Part shown: positions 23,972 to 26,829 of the stretch, piece by piece
How the letters are laid out: each line of letters starts with the position of its first letter
Position numbering within the stretch: position 1 is the first letter of the stretch
Assembly (NCBI GenBank): GCA_964644135.1
Contig: CAZXWD010000035.1
Span: 1-26,829 of the forward strand
Source of the DNA: CAZMOK01 sp964644135
GTDB lineage: Bacteria; Bacteroidota; Bacteroidia; Bacteroidales; JAGOPY01
Reading direction: 5' to 3'
DNA length: 26,829 bases
Position numbers and translations under genes: made by a program
The notes under the pieces: generated by a model
The model's database searches: none
Seen by the model: the letters and a program-made list of their open reading frames with translations, nothing else
What the model was told of the DNA's origin: nothing

Positions 23972-25165
23972 ATGTACGGCAAGATCAAAGATTTTCTCCA
24001 GGAAGAACTGAAAAATATTAAAGAGGCAGGGCTCTATAAGAAAGAAAGAATAATTTCTTCACCTCAGGAAGCGGTAATCAAGCTCGATACCGGCCAGGAG
24101 GTGCTTAATTTTTGTGCCAACAATTACCTTGGCCTTTCAAACCATCCCAACCTCGTAAAAGCAGCTAAAGACACATTAGACAGCCATGGTTTCGGCATGT
24201 CATCCGTACGGTTCATTTGCGGAACGCAGGACATTCACAGGATCCTTGAAAGAAAAATCGCTGAATTTCACGGAACTGACGATACAATACTTTATGCGGC
24301 CTGCTTTGATGCCAACGGAGGTGTTTTTGAACCTCTGTTAACCAAGGAAGATGCCATCATTTCAGATTCGCTCAACCACGCCTCCATTATCGACGGTGTC
24401 CGCCTTTGCAAGGCCCAGAGGTTCCGCTATGAAAATGCCAACATGGAAGACCTTGAAGAAAAGCTTAAAGAGGCTTCCAAAACTGCCAGGTTCAAGATCA
24501 TCGTCACCGACGGTGTTTTCTCCATGGACGGGAACGTTGCCCCAATGGACAAGATCAACGAACTGGCTAAAAAATATGATGCCCTTACCATGGTGGATGA
24601 ATGTCATTCAGCAGGTGTTGTTGGTAAAACCGGCCGGGGCGTCACTGAGCTATTCGACATAAGGGGAGAGATTGACATCATCACAGGAACCCTTGGAAAA
24701 GCATTCGGAGGGGGTATCGGTGGGTTCACTACAGGTCGCCAGGAGATCATCGACATGCTCAGGCAACGGTCAAGGCCTTACCTGTTCTCCAATTCACTTA
24801 TCCCTGCCGCAGTGGGTGCAAGTATCAAGATGTTCGACATGATGTCGGAAACCAACGAGCTTCAGGATAAATTGCACTGGAACACCGATTATTTCATCGG
24901 AAAGATGCAGGAGGCAGGTTTCGATATCAAGCCCACAGCATCAGCTATTTGTGCTGTGATGCTCTATGATGCGAAACTATCACAGGTGATGGCTGAAAAG
25001 CTACTTGAAGAAGACATCTACGTAATTGGTTTCTATTATCCTGTTGTGCCTAAAGGCCAGGCCAGGATCAGGGTCCAGCTTTCAGCAGCCCATGACAAAG
25101 AGCATCTCGACAAGTGTATCAATGCCTTCGTAAAAGTGGGCAAAGAGCTTGAAGTGATCAAATAA
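23972..25165 (+). CDS. kbl: Glycine C-acetyltransferase (2-amino-3-ketobutyrate CoA ligase)
   Basis: A 397-residue PLP enzyme of the alpha-oxoamine synthase family, the same length as E. coli Kbl. Features include LNFCANNYLGLSNHPNL, GFGMSSVRFICGTQDIHRILE, SDSLNHASIIDG, VTDGVFSMDGNVAPMD, the PLP-binding VDECHSAGVVG, and the Schiff-base Lys243 in GTLGKAFGG. The combination SVRFICGTQ with ACFDANGG is characteristic of Kbl rather than of BioF, SPT or HemA. It cleaves 2-amino-3-ketobutyrate with CoA into glycine and acetyl-CoA, following the dehydrogenase encoded divergently at 22763-23725. It ends just before a strong terminator at 25189-25224. Confidence 0.95.
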   Translation: MYGKIKDFLQEELKNIKEAGLYKKERIISSPQEAVIKLDTGQEVLNFCANNYLGLSNHPNLVKAAKDTLDSHGFGMSSVRFICGTQDIHRILERKIAEFHGTDDTILYAACFDANGGVFEPLLTKEDAIISDSLNHASIIDGVRLCKAQRFRYENANMEDLEEKLKEASKTARFKIIVTDGVFSMDGNVAPMDKINELAKKYDALTMVDECHSAGVVGKTGRGVTELFDIRGEIDIITGTLGKAFGGGIGGFTTGRQEIIDMLRQRSRPYLFSNSLIPAAVGASIKMFDMMSETNELQDKLHWNTDYFIGKMQEAGFDIKPTASAICAVMLYDAKLSQVMAEKLLEEDIYVIGFYYPVVPKGQARIRVQLSAAHDKEHLDKCINAFVKVGKELEVIK

Positions 25166-25188
25166 TATTATTCTCGGATAAACAGATC

Positions 25189-25224
25189 AAAAAGGCTGGC
25201 CCCAAAAAAGGCCGGCCTTTTTTT
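25189..25224 (+). terminator. Rho-independent terminator of kbl
   Basis: GGCTGGCC (25194-25201), loop CCAAAAAA, GGCCGGCC (25210-25217) with one G-T pair, then seven T (25218-25224). Five A precede the stem. It separates kbl from cysS. Confidence 0.92.
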
Positions 25225-25276
25225 CGTTTACAGGCCCCTGAACAGGACAAAGAATAGAATACATAACTGATTTTCT

Positions 25277-25284
25277 TAATTTTG
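25277..25284 (+). promoter_or_regulatory. cysS: -7 element of a cysS promoter with almost no leader
   Basis: TAATTTTG matches TAnnTTTG and ends only 5 bases before the cysS ATG at 25290. If used, the transcript would be leaderless or nearly so. No TTG is found at the usual upstream distance. The kbl terminator immediately upstream makes an independent promoter likely. Confidence 0.45.
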
Positions 25285-25289
25285 CAGAT

Positions 25290-26765
25290 ATGGAAAAAGA
25301 GCTGTTGATCTTTAATTCACTGGGCAGGCGTAAAGAAAAGTTTGAGCCTGTGGACCCGCCTTTTGTAGGTATGTATGTCTGCGGCCCTACGGTATATGGT
25401 GATGCCCATCTTGGGCATGCGAGGCCTGCCATCACCTTCGACCTTGTTTTTCGTCTCCTTAAACACCTGGGTTATAAAGTACGTTATGTAAGGAATATAA
25501 CTGATGTAGGCCATCTTGAAGGAGATGCTGATGAAGGTGCCGACAAGATCGGCAAAAAGGCCCGTCTCGACAAGCTTGAGCCCATGGAGGTCGTCCAGAA
25601 GTACACAAACAGCTACCACGACAACATGGACCAGCTCAACCTTCTCAGGCCGAGCATCGAACCTCACGCATCGGGGCATATAATCGAGCAGATTGAAATG
25701 ATCAAAAAGATCATGGAATCAGGATATGCTTATGAAGTGGAAGGCTCTGTCTATTTCGACATAGAAAAATATAACAAGGACTTCAAATACGGCATCCTTT
25801 CAGGAAGGAACACAGAAGAGCTCATATCATACACACGTGAACTTGAAGGGCAGGAGCACAAAAAGAACAGCATCGACTTTGCTCTATGGAAAAAAGCAAC
25901 ACCGGAACACCTTATGCGCTGGTCTTCGCCCTGGAGCGTAGGCTACCCCGGCTGGCACCTTGAATGTTCTACCATGGGATCCAAATATCTCGGAGATTTC
26001 TTTGATATTCATGGCGGCGGAATGGACCTGCTTTTCCCGCATCATGAGTCTGAAATAGCACAATCGCAGGCAGCCAATAAGAAAATGCCTGTAAAGTACT
26101 GGATGCACAACAACATGATCACTATCAACGGTCAGAAGATGGGGAAATCGCTGGGTAATGCCATATCCCTCAATCAATTCTTCTCAGGTGATCACGAATT
26201 GCTCGACAAGGCTTACAGCCCTATGACCATTCGCTTTTTCATCCTTCAGGCACATTACAGGAGCACGCTAGATTTTTCCAATGAGGCGTTGCAAGCATCA
26301 GAAAAAGGCTACAAAAAGCTCATGGATGCCGTTGAAAGGCTCAATAAACTTGAGCCTTCAGAAACATCATCTGTAAATATCAATAAGCTCGAAGAGGAAT
26401 GCCTCACTGCCATGCTTGATGATTTTAACAGTCCGGTTGCAATTGCTCACCTTTTTGAAGGAGTGAGGCTGATCAATTCCATAAAAAGCGGGGATGAAAC
26501 CATTTCGGCTGAAGATCTTGAACACCTGAAAAAATTGTTCAGCACATACGTAAAGGATATTTTGGGCCTTATGTCTGAAAGTGAGGGGCCGGGAGAGAAG
26601 CAAGAGGTAGTAGGCAAGCTGATGGGCACGATCCTCAAGATAAGGCAGGATGCAAGAGCGAGAAAAGACTTTCAGACTTCAGACGCGATACGCGATGAGC
26701 TCCAGAAGATCAACATCCTGATCAAGGATACGCGGGATGGAACTGATTGGAAAATAGATGATTAG
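25290..26765 (+). CDS. cysS: Cysteinyl-tRNA synthetase
   Basis: A 491-residue class I synthetase. The HIGH-type motif is HLGH (40-43) and the KMSKS-type motif is KMGKS (283-287). Zinc ligands by alignment to E. coli CysRS are Cys31 (YVCGPTVYG), Cys226 (HLECSTMG), His251 and Glu255 (LFPHHESEIAQS). The signature FDIHGGGMDLLFPHH is present. The C-terminal DALR-type helical domain ends in RQDARARKDFQTSDAIRDEL, then DTRDGTDWKI. Full length; it charges tRNA-Cys. The stop codon is followed after 9 bases by an 11-bp tandem array that runs to the end of the window. Confidence 0.98.
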   Translation: MEKELLIFNSLGRRKEKFEPVDPPFVGMYVCGPTVYGDAHLGHARPAITFDLVFRLLKHLGYKVRYVRNITDVGHLEGDADEGADKIGKKARLDKLEPMEVVQKYTNSYHDNMDQLNLLRPSIEPHASGHIIEQIEMIKKIMESGYAYEVEGSVYFDIEKYNKDFKYGILSGRNTEELISYTRELEGQEHKKNSIDFALWKKATPEHLMRWSSPWSVGYPGWHLECSTMGSKYLGDFFDIHGGGMDLLFPHHESEIAQSQAANKKMPVKYWMHNNMITINGQKMGKSLGNAISLNQFFSGDHELLDKAYSPMTIRFFILQAHYRSTLDFSNEALQASEKGYKKLMDAVERLNKLEPSETSSVNINKLEEECLTAMLDDFNSPVAIAHLFEGVRLINSIKSGDETISAEDLEHLKKLFSTYVKDILGLMSESEGPGEKQEVVGKLMGTILKIRQDARARKDFQTSDAIRDELQKINILIKDTRDGTDWKIDD

Positions 26766-26774
26766 TAAAATATA

Positions 26775-26829
26775 GGAAGACATCTGGAAGACATCTGGAA
26801 GACATCTGGAAGACATCTGGAAGACATCT
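26775..26829. repeat. 11-bp tandem repeat array, five perfect copies at the window end
   Basis: GGAAGACATCT is repeated exactly five times, filling 26775-26829 to the last base. The array may continue beyond the window. The perfect copies and the position suggest that the assembly stopped in the repeat. Confidence 0.97.

Noticed and set aside
25834..25839. CACGTG inside cysS as a third parS site
   Set aside because: Flanking bases do not match the TGTT and AACA arms, and the sequence is explained by coding.
1..26829. Replication origin in the window
   Set aside because: The parS-like sites hint at origin proximity, but only isolated near-matches to TTATCCACA are seen, with no DnaA-box cluster and no dnaA gene.

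Overview
The window looks like a bacterial chromosome segment from the Bacteroidetes (Bacteroidota), probably Bacteroidales/Marinilabiliales-like, taken from a draft scaffold. The phylum call rests on four things: two secreted proteins with type IX secretion C-terminal sorting domains, many -7 promoter elements of the TAnnTTTG type, a YbeY with the phylum's HGxLHLxGYxDK form, and a surface-type lipoprotein signal (Cys followed by an acidic stretch). A run of exactly 100 N (18760-18859) is a scaffold gap. The last 55 bases are five perfect copies of an 11-bp unit, which suggests a contig end. No rRNA, tRNA, CRISPR array, transposase or phage gene was seen.

Left part (1-5190): a TetR-type regulator, then a promoter followed directly by a perfect 11-bp inverted repeat (probable operator). 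Next comes a tightly packed set of three genes: an RND/MMPL inner-membrane exporter, a periplasmic LolA-like protein and an outer-membrane beta-barrel of the DUF1302-like type. Together they look like a regulated inner-to-outer-membrane transport system for a hydrophobic or lipid cargo. It is the best candidate here for an undescribed system.

Central envelope part (5190-13470): a two-domain fasciclin lipoprotein, two convergent secreted beta-propellers with T9SS tails, a TonB-dependent receptor and an AbgT-family transporter. The gaps between these genes hold several short tandem or palindromic repeats.

Right part (13470-26829): mainly housekeeping genes. A GNAT-YoaP acetyltransferase and ybeY are followed by mnmG, which carries a ParB-binding parS-like site immediately before and another immediately after it. 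Then comes a very large polytopic NtrY-like histidine kinase broken by the assembly gap. On the minus strand lie an SDR-type threonine dehydrogenase, mnmA and a YqhD/BDH-like alcohol dehydrogenase. Divergent from the dehydrogenase is glycine C-acetyltransferase (kbl), so the pair forms the threonine-to-glycine route. The window ends with cysS. MnmG and MnmA both modify the same tRNA wobble uridine. The parS pair suggests that this segment lies in the origin-proximal part of the chromosome.
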